From CAYUZU01 sp964448675 (GTDB lineage: Bacteria; Planctomycetota; Phycisphaerae; UBA1845; Fen-1342): a DNA stretch of 12,985 nt. The notes under the pieces were generated by a model that saw nothing but the letters and a program-made list of their open reading frames with translations, had not been told where the DNA came from and made no database searches. Position 1 is the first letter of the stretch. The number at the start of each line of letters is the position of its first letter. The DNA is taken from the NCBI GenBank assembly GCA_964448675.1, contig CAYUZU010000054.1, positions 1-12,985 of the forward strand, written 5' to 3'. Below are positions 1 through 6,263 of the stretch, one piece after another. Position numbers and translations under genes: made by a program.

Positions 1-313
1 GCTCGATCTTGCAGCCATACTGACTCGACCACATGTTTGTGTTGTACAGGCCGTAAGTGTCCGTCGCGGCCACGGCGTTGAGAAACGCGGTGTACTGCCC
101 GGCCGTGACCTCGTACTTGCCGATGTTGTACGTGTAGTCCACCGCCCCGCAGATGCGGTCTGGACCGTATCCGCCGTAGCTCTCGCCCGACCATTCCCCG
201 GCGTTACCCAGATTGCCGACGGTGACGGTTTCGATGTTCACTTCCGCCGACGCCGTGACCGCGCAGGCGCAGACCGCGACCACTACCAATAGACTACCAA
301 TCCCCTTCAACAT
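1..313 (-). CDS. Secreted SUMF1/formylglycine-generating-enzyme-like protein, 5' part only
   Basis: The frame is open from an ATG at 313 to the window edge, giving 104 residues; the 3' part lies outside. Residues 1-23 form a signal peptide: MLKG, a hydrophobic stretch (LLVVVAVCACAV), then an ASA site before Glu24. The mature start (VNIETVTVGNLGN) and the later block YNIGKYEVTAGQYTAFLNAV match the N-terminal pattern of secreted planctomycete proteins with a SUMF1-type C-lectin-like fold. The IGKYEVT..QY..FLN part is the usual entry to that domain. The start is supported by GAGGAGA five bases upstream of the ATG. Family members include formylglycine-generating enzymes, but many secreted planctomycete versions lack catalytic cysteines, and the region that would decide this is not visible. 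It is probably exported; a C-terminal sorting tail cannot be checked. Family call fairly sure, function unknown. Confidence 0.72.
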   Translation of the reverse strand, partial: MLKGIGSLLVVVAVCACAVTASAEVNIETVTVGNLGNAGEWSGESYGGYGPDRICGAVDYTYNIGKYEVTAGQYTAFLNAVAATDTYGLYNTNMWSSQYGCKIE

Positions 314-583
314 GCTGATCTCCTCTCTCCGTCGCGACGAGCGGAAGTCCCGGACCCGCCGCCACTCTCCTCATCTACTGTGAAGCCCCGCCGCTGGAGC
401 CCCTCTGATTAGAACCTGAAGCGCCATTGTACCCTCCTCCCCCCCCGTAACGCACAAGCGTCTTTCAGGCCGGGCGGAAAAATCCGCCTCGGCATTCGCT
501 CGGCACCGGCCGCGTGGCCGTGCCGATTGTCACCGTTCGTTTCGTCGCATCCTGTAACCCCTTTTCAGAAGGAGAGTTACGCT
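314..583. other. Intergenic stretch with a small hairpin
   Basis: This 270-base gap lies between two divergent starts (313 minus, 584 plus). It holds an eight-C run near 439-446 and a perfect hairpin, GGCGGA (473-478), loop AAAA, TCCGCC (483-488). Because the flanking genes diverge, the hairpin is more likely a leader structure or operator than a terminator. A TACAAT on the minus strand (431 to 426) could be a -10 box for the secreted gene, but I see no convincing -35. No ORF with coding character is visible. Confidence 0.4.
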
Positions 584-865
584 ATGACCACTCTCGCTGC
601 GCCTGCACCGCAGGCAAACGCCGCCAACAACGGCGAGAAGCCGATCAACCTGTTCCAGCTCGGGCGTCTGTTCGTTATCCGGGCGTCGCAGAAGGTCCGT
701 GCCGGATCGGGAACGAGCCGCAGGACTTCCACCTGTCGCCGCACGAGGTCGAGAGCAAGGCTTCGCCAGAGTTCGGTTCGAAGGAGCTGAAGGAACTGCT
801 CGACCCGAGCAGCGTGCCATCCCTCACCAGCCGGCTGAAGCGGCGGGCGAATCGCATCGGGCAGC
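584..865 (+). pseudogene. Frameshifted small gene of unknown function
   Basis: An ATG at 584 has a strong ribosome site, AAGGAG at 569-574. The first 35 to 40 codons (MTTLAAPAPQ, then KPINLFQLGRLFVIRASQ) look coding, but the frame then becomes arginine- and serine-rich and stops near 790. The frame shifted by one base, from about 700, continues with clear coding character and G/C third positions: RIGNEPQDFHLSPHEVE, then FGSKELKELLDPSSVPSL. The simplest reading is one original gene with a one-base indel near 690-705. After about position 865 neither frame looks coding, so the original 3' end may be lost. I do not recognise the family. A sequencing or assembly error is the alternative to a real mutation. 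Confidence 0.45.
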
Positions 866-1056
866 GCCAGCCACGCGGCCACGACCGCGGCGAGGTCGGC
901 GTCGTCGACCGCCTGCGCCGGCGTGGTTACGCTCGGCTCGTCGCAACTGCCGGCAGTACTGCCTGCGCCGGCGCCGGCGGCGTTGTAACTGGCGACGTCT
1001 TCGTTGGCTACGGCGCCATACGGCTGGTTTGTAACCGGAACCCCCGAACCTCGCCG
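810..1056 (-). pseudogene. Possible C-terminal remnant of a planctomycete-type site-specific recombinase
   Basis: Reading the minus strand down from 1056, the frame gives a loose, Ala/Gly-rich linker, then SVTTPAQAVDDADLAAVVAAW and LALPDAIR (about 930 to 848). A shift into the neighbouring frame near 855 continues as RRFSRLVRDGTLL. The pattern of acidic linker, DLAxxVxAWxxLPxAIRxxxxxxV, recalls the C-terminal tails of many planctomycete tyrosine integrases. There is no start codon of its own: the frame opens directly after the stop of the ORF at 1057-1305, and the catalytic core is missing. If correct, this is a scar of an excised or decayed mobile element. The call is from memory of the motif, so confidence is low; the alternative is chance reading opposite GC-rich plus-strand sequence. 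Confidence 0.3.
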
Positions 1057-1305
1057 CTATAGCAGCGGCGTCCCCCAGGCGTTGTCATAGGCCTCGTCGT
1101 TGATAATGGCGAACCAGCCGTCGTCATCGACGGCGACGTCGTACACGGCGTCACTGATCCCGCGGGCCGCGAAGTAGAAGTAAACCGCATGGCGCAGCTC
1201 TTCTTCCTCCGCGTGCTGCGACACATCGAGGTCGATCGTACGGACCTCGGTATTGTCGTAGCCGAAACGCGGCACGCACCGGATCATGAGTGCTGTCCTT
1301 TTCAT
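1057..1305 (-). CDS. Small acidic protein of unknown function (82 aa)
   Basis: The ATG at 1305 follows a strong ribosome site (AGGAAGG, five bases away). A second in-frame ATG at 1287 also has AAGGA nine bases upstream, so a 76-residue form is possible. The protein is acidic and soluble, with no signal peptide or membrane segment. Features include a run of Glu (HAEEEELRHAV), an aromatic patch (YFYFAARG) and a C-terminal segment VAVDDDGWFAIINDEAYDN, which looks like a short beta strand, turn and helix. I do not recognise the family. A perfect TATAAT lies on the same strand upstream (1377 to 1372), so it is probably its own transcription unit. It sits beside broken genes and is plausibly accessory. 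Confidence 0.62.
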   Translation of the reverse strand: MKRTALMIRCVPRFGYDNTEVRTIDLDVSQHAEEEELRHAVYFYFAARGISDAVYDVAVDDDGWFAIINDEAYDNAWGTPLL

Positions 1306-1371
1306 GTCTTCCTTCCTGGAGGGCAGCAGCCGGACATCGCGTCCATCAACAAGTATACCAATCGCACACCT

Positions 1372-1402
1372 ATTATACGTCGGACCCGGGGGCCGGGTTC
1401 AA
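1372..1402 (-). promoter_or_regulatory. Candidate sigma-70 promoter for the 82-aa gene
   Basis: On the minus strand there is a perfect -10 box TATAAT (1377 to 1372). A partial -35, TTGAAC, lies at 1402 to 1397, but the spacer is long (19 bases). A second box, TATACT, follows at 1357 to 1352. AT-rich elements are scarce in this GC-rich window, which supports the call. Expected start of transcription is about 60 bases before the ATG. Confidence 0.45.
1384..1398 (-). terminator. GC hairpin after the aminotransferase gene
   Basis: A perfect 6-bp stem, ACCCGG (1384-1389) with CCGGGT (1393-1398), closes a three-base loop. It lies 37 bases past the stop of the minus-strand aminotransferase gene and just before the next gene's -10 box. 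No T-run follows; a T6 run instead lies between the stop and the hairpin. It could slow or end transcription, or be an operator. Confidence 0.3.
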
Positions 1403-1434
1403 TGGGGGCATATGAGCGTCCGCGTAAAAAACGG

Positions 1435-2574
1435 TTACAAAGCCGTTCGACCAGCCGGGAGCGCATCGATTAACTGATCGACCTCTTCCGTGGTGTTGTA
1501 ACAGTGCGGGCTGGCCCGCAGGCGTCCGAGCCGCAGCGACAGGACGATGCGGAACTCCTCGAGAAGATGCTTTTGCAGGGCCGCAAGGTCGTGATTATCA
1601 GACGAAAACGCGACGATCCCGCTCCACTCGCTCGGCGTGCGCGGGCTGTCGACCTGCCAGTCCTTCTTTCGCAGCCCCTCCACCAGCCGGTCGGTGAGCT
1701 GCTTGACCTGCCACTGCACCTGGTCCACGCCCAGGTCGAGCAGCAGCCGGGCCGACGCCCCCAGGCCGGCGATGCCCGCGAGGTTGTACGCCCCGCTGTC
1801 GAATCGGCGCGCGTCGTCGTGCAGGTCGATCTTGCGCTCGTTGGAATCGAAACTGCCCTTCATGCACAGGTAGCCGGGCTCGGTCGGGTGCAGGTGCCCC
1901 AGCAGCTCCTTGCGGCAGTAGAACACACCCAGACCCTCCGGCGCGCACAGCCACTTGTGCCCGTCGGCGGTCAGGAAATCGACGTTCATCGCCCGCACGT
2001 CGAACGGGTGCACACCCAGCGCCTGGATCGCGTCGACACACAGCAGCACGCCGCGGTCCTGGCACAGCTCACCCAGCCGCGTCAGGTCGATGCGGAAGCC
2101 GTTGCTCCACTGCACCGCGGAGATGGCCACCACGCGCGTGCGGCGATCGATGGCCGACGCGAGGCGGTCAAACGGCACGCGACCGTCCTCTTCCTGTACC
2201 CACTTGACGTTGACGCCGCGGTTCTCGAGATTGAGCCACGGATACACATTGGCCGGGAACTCCATCGTGTTGAGAACGACGTTATCACCGGTGATCCACT
2301 GGATGCCGTTGGCGACGTAGTTGATGCCCTCGGAGGTGTTCTTGACGAACGTGATCTCCTCCGGATAGGCGTTGAGCAGCTTGCCGAAGGTCTGCCGCAC
2401 CTGGTCGGCGTGGCGGTAGTACTTGAAGCCCATGTAGCCCTGCTCGCTGAGATCACGGGCGTAGGTGTTGAGGGCCTCGACCGCGGGCGCCGACAGGGGC
2501 GCTACACACGCGTTATCCTGAAAGTTGTAGTTGCGGGTGATCGGGAACTTCGCGCGAACTTCTTCGATATTCAT
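1435..2574 (-). CDS. PLP-dependent class V aminotransferase-fold enzyme (CsdA/isopenicillin-N-epimerase-like)
   Basis: The product has 379 residues, normal for fold-type I class V enzymes (cysteine desulfurase, selenocysteine lyase, isopenicillin-N epimerase relatives). The N-terminus (YNFQDNACVAPL) is the usual entry. FVKNTSEGIN at 77-86 supplies the phosphate-binding Thr/Ser, VDAIQALG at 180-187 the Asp181 that pairs with the cofactor ring nitrogen, and TADGHKWLCAPEG at 202-214 the Schiff-base lysine, Lys207. The C-terminal block GRLRASPHCYNT (350-361) carries the conserved Arg-x-SPHxYNT carboxylate-binding motif. ATG at 2574 is preferred because GGAAG lies seven bases upstream; a TTG nine codons earlier is unlikely. 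No mobile-cysteine loop of a dedicated desulfurase is evident, and no iron-sulfur assembly genes are nearby, so the substrate is open. It stands alone, divergent from hslU. Family call firm, substrate unknown. Confidence 0.9.
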   Translation of the reverse strand: MNIEEVRAKFPITRNYNFQDNACVAPLSAPAVEALNTYARDLSEQGYMGFKYYRHADQVRQTFGKLLNAYPEEITFVKNTSEGINYVANGIQWITGDNVVLNTMEFPANVYPWLNLENRGVNVKWVQEEDGRVPFDRLASAIDRRTRVVAISAVQWSNGFRIDLTRLGELCQDRGVLLCVDAIQALGVHPFDVRAMNVDFLTADGHKWLCAPEGLGVFYCRKELLGHLHPTEPGYLCMKGSFDSNERKIDLHDDARRFDSGAYNLAGIAGLGASARLLLDLGVDQVQWQVKQLTDRLVEGLRKKDWQVDSPRTPSEWSGIVAFSSDNHDLAALQKHLLEEFRIVLSLRLGRLRASPHCYNTTEEVDQLIDALPAGRTAL

Positions 2575-2619
2575 CGAGCCACTTCCGTGTGTTGAGGTCA
2601 ATCAGGACCGCAGCCACTG

Positions 2620-2648
2620 ATTGTACGTCACGCGACGAAACCTGTCCT
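2620..2648 (-). promoter_or_regulatory. Candidate promoter for the aminotransferase gene
   Basis: On the minus strand, AGGACA (2648 to 2643) and TACAAT (2625 to 2620) are separated by 17 bases. This gives four of six and five of six matches to the sigma-70 consensus. Transcription would start about 39 bases before the ATG. Confidence 0.4.
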
Positions 2649-2664
2649 GTCCCCGTAGGCGGAA

Positions 2665-2694
2665 TTGCCGCCGGGCACGCAGCGCCCTTATCAT
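2665..2694 (+). promoter_or_regulatory. Candidate promoter for hslU with an overlapping inverted repeat
   Basis: TTGCCG (2665-2670) and TATCAT (2689-2694) are separated by 18 bases and would start transcription about 54 bases before the hslU ATG. The -35 is covered by an inverted repeat, GGCGG (2658-2662) and CCGCC (2668-2672), a place where a regulator could bind. No heat-shock-type promoter or CIRCE element is recognisable here. Confidence 0.4.
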
Positions 2695-2754
2695 ACACCG
2701 CTTGCGGCCACTCGTGGGGCCGCCACCCGAATCCGCAGAGGGACGACGAGGCCG

Positions 2755-4095
2755 ATGATTGATCACCTGACGCCGCGACAGATCGTGCAGGAGCTCGACC
2801 GCCACATCGTGGGCCAGGATGAGGCCAAGCGCGCCGTCAGCGTCGCCATCCGCAACCGCTGGCGCCGCCTGCGCCTCCCCGCCGGCCTGCGCGAGGACGT
2901 CTCGCCGAAGAACATCCTCATGATCGGCCCCACCGGCGTGGGCAAGACCGAGATCGCCCGCCGGCTGGCCCAGCTCGTCGAGGCGCCCTTTATCAAGGTG
3001 GAGGCGACGAAGTTCACCGAGGTGGGCTATGTCGGTCGCGACGTCGACAGCATCGTCCGCGACCTCGTCGAGCGGGCCCTGGTGCTGGAGCGCGAGCAGG
3101 CCGCCGCCAGCGTCCGTGAGCGCGCCGCCCGCATGGCCGAGGACCGCATCCTCGACCAGTTGCTGCCCGGCACCGGCGACTACGACGACCTCGATCCCGA
3201 CCAGGCCGAGCGCCGCCAGCGCACGCGCGAGAAGCTCCGCGCGCAGCTCCACGCCGGCGGCCTGGTCGAGCGCAGCGTCGATGTCGAGGTCGAGCAGCGC
3301 GGCGTGCCCGGCCACGTGATGAGCAACATGGGCCTGGACCAGATGGGGCCCGAGTTCGAGCAGTTCATGGAGCGGATCATGCCGTCGCGCGCCCGGCGGC
3401 GGCGCGTGCCCGTGCCCGAAGCGCTCGATCTGCTGACCCAGCAGGAGGCCGACCGCCTCATCGACCAGGACGCGCTGCACCAGGGTGCGATTCGGCGCTG
3501 CGAGCAGGCCGGCATGGTGTTCGTCGACGAGATCGACAAGGTCTGCGGCAGCTTCATCGAAGGCAGCGGCCCGGAAGTCTCGCGCAGCGGCGTGCAGCGT
3601 GACCTGCTGCCGCTGGTCGAGGGCACCAGCGTCAGCACGCGCTACGGCATGGTGCGGACCGACCACATTCTTTTCATCGCGGCCGGTGCGTTCACCCAAG
3701 CCCGGCCGAGCGACCTGATGCCGGAGCTGCAGGGCCGCTTTCCGCTGCGCGTCGAGCTGAAGGATCTCACCGCCGAAGACTATTACCGCATCCTCACCGA
3801 GCCGCAGAACGCGCTGCTCAAGCAGCAGACCGCGCTGCTGGCAACCGAGGGCGTCAACATCACGATGGGCGACGACGCGATCCAGGAGATGGCGGAGATG
3901 GCCTGGCGCGCCAACGAGCGGCTGGAGAACATTGGCGCCCGCCGGCTGTACACGATTGTCGAAAAGGTCTTCGAGGAGATCGCGTTCAACGCGTCCGACG
4001 CGGCGAACAAGGACGTCACGATCGACATCGACTACGTGCGCATGCGGCTGGCCGACATCCTCGAAGACGAAGAACGCAGCCAGTACGAGCTCTGA
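2755..4095 (+). CDS. hslU: HslU (ClpY), ATPase subunit of the HslUV protease
   Basis: HslU is a hexameric AAA+ unfoldase that feeds substrates into the HslV peptidase in the cytoplasm. The product has 446 residues, close to the 443 of E. coli HslU, if the ATG at 2755 is used; the longer in-frame start 30 codons earlier overlaps the promoter region. Visible features are the N-terminal LTPRQIVQELDRHIVGQ; Walker A GPTGVGKT (58-65); the pore loop GYVG (91-94); a charged helical I domain (about 105-245); Walker B MVFVDEID (254-261); the arginine finger in LQGRF (Arg328); and sensor-2 GARR (395-398). The C-terminus RSQYEL keeps an aromatic residue and final Leu like the HslV-docking tail (usually SRFIL or SRYIL), though Glu replaces Ile. 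hslV normally lies directly upstream, but here the upstream gene is divergent and unrelated. Confidence 0.96.
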   Translation: MIDHLTPRQIVQELDRHIVGQDEAKRAVSVAIRNRWRRLRLPAGLREDVSPKNILMIGPTGVGKTEIARRLAQLVEAPFIKVEATKFTEVGYVGRDVDSIVRDLVERALVLEREQAAASVRERAARMAEDRILDQLLPGTGDYDDLDPDQAERRQRTREKLRAQLHAGGLVERSVDVEVEQRGVPGHVMSNMGLDQMGPEFEQFMERIMPSRARRRRVPVPEALDLLTQQEADRLIDQDALHQGAIRRCEQAGMVFVDEIDKVCGSFIEGSGPEVSRSGVQRDLLPLVEGTSVSTRYGMVRTDHILFIAAGAFTQARPSDLMPELQGRFPLRVELKDLTAEDYYRILTEPQNALLKQQTALLATEGVNITMGDDAIQEMAEMAWRANERLENIGARRLYTIVEKVFEEIAFNASDAANKDVTIDIDYVRMRLADILEDEERSQYEL

Positions 4096-4117
4096 GCCGC
4101 GGCCCCCGAGCGATTGC

Positions 4118-4134
4118 ACGCCCCCCGCGGGCGT
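4118..4134. terminator. Hairpin between convergent hslU and the response regulator gene
   Basis: ACGCCC (4118-4123) pairs with GGGCGT (4129-4134) around a five-base loop in the 48-base gap between two convergent genes. It could act in both directions, but there is no T-run on either side, so it is only a weak terminator candidate. Confidence 0.35.
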
Positions 4135-4143
4135 AACGCGTGC

Positions 4144-4800
4144 CTACCCCTCCACCGTCGACAGACGATCCTCGCTGTTCTCGAGGGCGTCGGCCGCGGT
4201 GGCGATGCGCGCCAACTCGACCACGGATTCGGCCTCCAGCTTCTTGAAGACCTGGGCGCGGTGGGTGTGAACCGTCTTCGGGCTGAGCCCCAGGTCGAGC
4301 GCGATCTGCTTCGCCGTGCGCCCACCCGCGAGCAGGTCGAGCACTTCGCGCTCGCGCGTTGTCAGCCGGGCGATGAGCTGGGCCGTGCGGGTCTGCGTGT
4401 GGCGACGCTGGTGCATCTGCTTGGCGCGCTGCAGGGCTTCATAAACGCGCTCGAGCAGTTGCTCGGGCTCGAAAGGCTTCTCGATGAAATCGGTCGCGCC
4501 GTTCTTCATGGCGCGCACCACCGTCGGCACGTTGCCGAAGGCGCTCACCATGATCACCGGCAGCAGAACGCCGCGGCGATTCAACACATCCTGCAACTGG
4601 ACGCCGTTCATCTCGGGCATGCGCAGGTCGAGCACGAGACAGCCGATGCCCTCCGGGTCAAACTCGTCCAGGAATGCGTACGCAGATTCGAAGGTCTTGA
4701 CCCGCAGACCGACCGACTGGATGAGGCGCTCGATCGAGCGTCGCATGGCCGCGTCGTCGTCAATCACATAAACAGTTTCAGTCTTTCGCACGGTTTGCAT
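4144..4800 (-). CDS. FixJ-type two-component response regulator (receiver plus LuxR-type HTH)
   Basis: The product has 218 residues. The receiver domain (about 9-125) has acidic residues Asp14-Asp16, phosphoacceptor Asp58 (LVLDLRMPEMNG), Ser86 (SAFG) and Lys108 (EKPF). The HTH domain (about 143-205) shows LTTREREVLDLLAGG and KQIALDLGLSPKTVHTHRAQVFKKL, the FixJ/NarL signature, so it should act as a phosphorylation-controlled transcription factor. The residues SVVELARIA after the recognition helix are typical of FixJ relatives. The ATG at 4800 is preceded by AGGAGG about 11 bases away; an upstream in-frame ATG would add nine residues and overlap that site. No sensor kinase is adjacent; the only kinase in the window is the multi-PAS protein at 9059-12097. 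A possible small ORF ends 23 bases upstream on the same strand and may share its transcript. Confidence 0.93.
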   Translation of the reverse strand: MQTVRKTETVYVIDDDAAMRRSIERLIQSVGLRVKTFESAYAFLDEFDPEGIGCLVLDLRMPEMNGVQLQDVLNRRGVLLPVIMVSAFGNVPTVVRAMKNGATDFIEKPFEPEQLLERVYEALQRAKQMHQRRHTQTRTAQLIARLTTREREVLDLLAGGRTAKQIALDLGLSPKTVHTHRAQVFKKLEAESVVELARIATAADALENSEDRLSTVEG

Positions 4801-4823
4801 CCCTGCCGGTCCCTCCTCTCGCA

Positions 4824-5006
4824 TCAGGGGCTTCCTTCCGATCGCGCTCGATCCGGGGCATCGGCCATGCGTGACTTGGCTCGTCTCGGTAGAGCATTCT
4901 TCACGGCAAGCAGGATATGACCCGGACGGGTGTTCATCGTGCGCTGCCATCCCTGCTCGACATGAACCGTCGCCAACGCGTGACCTCCATGCCACACCAG
5001 TGCCAT
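4824..5006 (-). CDS. Possible 60-aa small protein upstream of the response regulator
   Basis: An ATG at 5006 opens a 60-residue frame ending 23 bases before the response regulator start. The sequence (MALVWHGGHALATVHVEQGW, then MNTRPGHILLAVKNALPRRAK) has an even mix of residues and looks like a small folded domain, unlike the arginine-rich shadow frames in this window. G/C bias at third positions is weaker than in the neighbours. The ribosome site is modest (GGTGAGG). A perfect TATAAT lies upstream on the same strand (5056 to 5051); it excludes an earlier TTG start at 5051 and gives a leader of about 38 bases. I do not recognise a family. It may be a real cotranscribed leader gene or an old remnant. 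Confidence 0.42.
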   Translation of the reverse strand: MALVWHGGHALATVHVEQGWQRTMNTRPGHILLAVKNALPRRAKSRMADAPDRARSEGSP

Positions 5007-5050
5007 CGCCTCACCCGCGCAACAAGCGTCCCTTCGGCATAGCGCGGTCA

Positions 5051-5056
5051 ATTATA
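5051..5056 (-). promoter_or_regulatory. Candidate -10 box before the small ORF and response regulator
   Basis: On the minus strand a perfect TATAAT (5056 to 5051) sits in an AT-rich patch that stands out in GC-rich surroundings. No good -35 is found 16-19 bases upstream. A CCCGATAA (5077 to 5070), one base off the enterobacterial sigma-28 -10 box, lies just upstream, so two alternative promoters are possible. Confidence 0.38.
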
Positions 5057-5221
5057 TATAACGATGGCGTTATCGGGGAGCCGCGCGGGCCCCAAAACCC
5101 GCAAACCGCCGAGGTTTTCCACCATCAGCCCGGCCTGCGACATGTGCCGATTCCAATAGGACTTATTCTTATCCTGGCAACGGCATCGCCCCCCAGCACG
5201 ACGACGGTGTCCACGCACCGA

Positions 5222-6004
5222 TCATGCCACGTATTGGGCTGCCCGGCACTCGAACCGCGCCCGCAGGTCCTGCATGAGCTGCGCGTGGAGCTGGCAGACC
5301 CGCGACTCGCTGAGCCCCAGCACCGCCCCGATCGACGCCAGGTTGAGTTGCTCGTAGTAGTACAGTGTCAGGATCAGCCGCTGCTGCTCCGTCAGTCCGC
5401 GCGCGATGATCTCCCGCAGCAGCTTCCGCTCGGCGCGCTCCGCCGGTCCCGGCGCCCCGTCCACCGGCGAGTGACAACGCGGGCTCTCCTGGGCCGCCGC
5501 CTCCGATGAACCGTCCAGCGAGACCCGCTGCGACGCCATCACGCGGCGCTTGCGCGCCAGGAATTCCGGCAGCGACAGGTGCATCCGCTCCGCCAGTTCC
5601 GCCGCGTGCGGCAGCCGCCCCTCGGCCGCCTGCACCGCCTCCTCGTGACCGCGCATCGATCGCTCGAAGCCCCGCCCGGTGCGCCCAAGCGGATCCACCT
5701 CACGCTGCCAGTCGCGAATCGCCCCCTTGATGCGCCGCGCCGCGTACGTTTCGAACTTGAAGCCGCGACCGGGGTCGAACGACGCCACGGCGTCGATCAG
5801 CCCGCGGTATCCGGCACTGGCCAGTTCCTCTGCAGTGATGCGCGGCCAGAGCCGACGCGCCATCTTCGCCGCCGCCTTGTCGACCAAAGGCATGTAGTGC
5901 TCGACCAGCGCGTTGCGCGCCGCGACGGAACGGGTGCGGCGATACGCGGCCCACTTCTTCTCCACCTCTGCAGCTTCCATCCCGACTGCGGCCGTTGCGT
6001 CCAT
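5222..6004 (-). CDS. FliA/WhiG-family sigma-70 factor
   Basis: The product has 260 residues, the length of group 3 sigma factors such as FliA, WhiG and SigB relatives. Region 2 (about 25-100) shows NALVEHYMPLVDKAAAKMA, then the core-binding and -10-recognition block ELASAGYRGLIDAVASFDP and FETYAARRIKGAIRDWQRE. Region 3 follows (about 105-160; LPHAAELAERMHLSLPEF). Region 4 (about 200-250) holds LTEQQRLILTLYYYEQLNL and the helix-turn-helix ASIGAVLGLSESRVCQLHAQ, which reads the -35 element. ATG at 6004 is chosen because AGGAG lies six bases upstream. No anti-sigma factor or flagellar gene is adjacent. In FliA it would drive motility and late structural genes; whether that holds here is not shown. 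A GCCGATAA on the same strand upstream (6171 to 6164) equals the classic FliA -10 box. Confidence 0.92.
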   Translation of the reverse strand: MDATAAVGMEAAEVEKKWAAYRRTRSVAARNALVEHYMPLVDKAAAKMARRLWPRITAEELASAGYRGLIDAVASFDPGRGFKFETYAARRIKGAIRDWQREVDPLGRTGRGFERSMRGHEEAVQAAEGRLPHAAELAERMHLSLPEFLARKRRVMASQRVSLDGSSEAAAQESPRCHSPVDGAPGPAERAERKLLREIIARGLTEQQRLILTLYYYEQLNLASIGAVLGLSESRVCQLHAQLMQDLRARFECRAAQYVA

Positions 6005-6163
6005 GGTTGCTCCTGTCGACTTGTGCCGTGGCGCCGGGCCGTGGAGCCTCGCACAGCCCCCACCGCTGCGCCGTCGGTTGACACGGCGTGTCACCCCTGG
6101 ATGTGAGTCCTGCCCTTCGACCCGGTTGGTTGAGCGGTGACCGTTCCCGCTTCCACAGACCGC

Positions 6164-6171
6164 TTATCGGC
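6164..6171 (-). promoter_or_regulatory. Sigma-28-like -10 box upstream of the sigma factor gene
   Basis: On the minus strand the octamer GCCGATAA (6171 to 6164) matches the enterobacterial FliA -10 consensus exactly, about 160 bases before the sigma gene's ATG. The 11-base spacer is followed upstream by no TAAA-like -35, so it may be chance. An eight-base match is expected with roughly even odds in a window this size on two strands. Confidence 0.25.
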
Positions 6172-6263
6172 TCGCGGCAGGAGGACGGCTGACTAGGAAA
6201 ATCTCTGAAAATGGGGGGATTCGGCGCCGGAAGCCGCCCGCCGCGATGGCGCGGCCGGCACGG

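Noticed and set aside
1504..2595. Plus-strand open frame (363 codons) opposite the aminotransferase
   Set aside because: The minus strand has all PLP-enzyme motifs; the plus frame is low-complexity shadow.
2602..4119. Long minus-strand open frame (505 codons) opposite hslU
   Set aside because: Its composition (Leu, Val, Asp, His, Gln, Arg rich, no recognisable domain) is the usual complement of a GC-rich gene, and hslU on the other strand is certain.
5205..5220. CGGTG/CACCG hairpin just after the sigma factor stop
   Set aside because: Only a 5-bp stem with no T-run; too weak to call a terminator.
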